Shown here: positions 6,312-6,347 of the stretch, piece by piece
Layout: each line of letters begins with the position of its first letter
How positions within the stretch are numbered: the first letter of the stretch is position 1
Origin: an uncultured Bacillota bacterium
GTDB taxonomy: Bacteria; Bacillota_I; Bacilli_A; RF39; UBA660
NCBI GenBank assembly: GCA_947168865.1
Contig: CAMVNN010000042.1
Coordinates: 1 to 6,347, forward strand
Length of the DNA stretch: 6,347 nt
Reading direction: 5' to 3'
Program-made: the position numbers and the translations under genes
The notes under the pieces: model-generated
Seen by the model: only the letters and a program-made list of their open reading frames with translations
What the model was told of the DNA's origin: nothing
The model's database searches: none

Positions 6312-6347
6312 TTAATAAGTACGAATTGGTAAAACTAACTGTATCAA
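6312..6347 (-). CDS. dnaN: DNA polymerase III beta subunit (sliding clamp), C-terminal end only
   Basis: The last 36 bases on the minus strand read, in frame from the window edge, LIQLVLPIRTY followed by TAA. This matches the very end of Firmicute DnaN, where the clamp closes with a LILPVRTY-like strand, and the position just upstream of recF fits the dnaA-dnaN-recF-gyrB-gyrA order. The clamp is the ring that tethers DNA polymerase to DNA and recruits repair factors. Only 11 residues are visible, so nothing can be said about the rest of the protein. A strong intrinsic terminator starts 10 nt after the stop codon. Identification rests on this short peptide plus synteny, and both agree. Confidence 0.85.
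   Translation of the reverse strand: MIQLVLPIRTY

Overview
The window is an AT-rich stretch of a replication-origin-proximal locus from a low-GC Firmicute (Bacillota), most likely of class Bacilli. Every gene is on the minus strand, so transcription runs from the right edge to the left. The order along transcription is: the last 11 codons of dnaN (sliding clamp), a ComK-family gene, recF, gyrB and gyrA. This is the classic dnaA-dnaN-recF-gyrB-gyrA block. The Bacilli assignment rests on this gene order, strong Shine-Dalgarno sequences, the GyrB type without the proteobacterial insert, and the ComK homologue. TGA is a stop (recF ends with it) and tryptophan is TGG, so the code is standard and the organism is not a UGA-recoding mollicute.

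Right part (about 5609-6347): dnaN ends at 6312 and is followed by a strong intrinsic terminator whose stem contains a perfect DnaA-box 9-mer. Next is a 139-nt intergenic region with three TGTC elements exactly 10 bp apart; one is a perfect Spo0A box (TGTCGAA). It also holds a perfect 15-nt palindrome next to the Shine-Dalgarno of the next gene. That gene encodes a 151-residue ComK-family protein (the competence regulator of Bacillus), shorter than B. subtilis ComK at its C terminus. It sits where Bacilli usually carry the S4-domain gene yaaA. A 108-nt gap follows, with a weak terminator and a probable extended -10 promoter for the downstream operon.

Left part (1-5608): recF, gyrB and gyrA form a tight operon. 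recF overlaps gyrB by 32 nt, and the gyrB stop codon merges with the gyrA Shine-Dalgarno. RecF supports gap repair and replication restart, while GyrB and GyrA form the A2B2 gyrase that supplies negative supercoils. All three have intact catalytic motifs. Beyond the gyrA stop, at the left edge, is a perfect 16-bp palindrome that looks like a hybrid of the ParB site parS and the Noc site NBS.

The most interesting reading is that a competence regulator has been placed inside the replication-initiation locus under apparent Spo0A-type control. The genes are certain or nearly so. The regulatory readings are inference from short motifs. There is no gene-free stretch longer than 300 bases.
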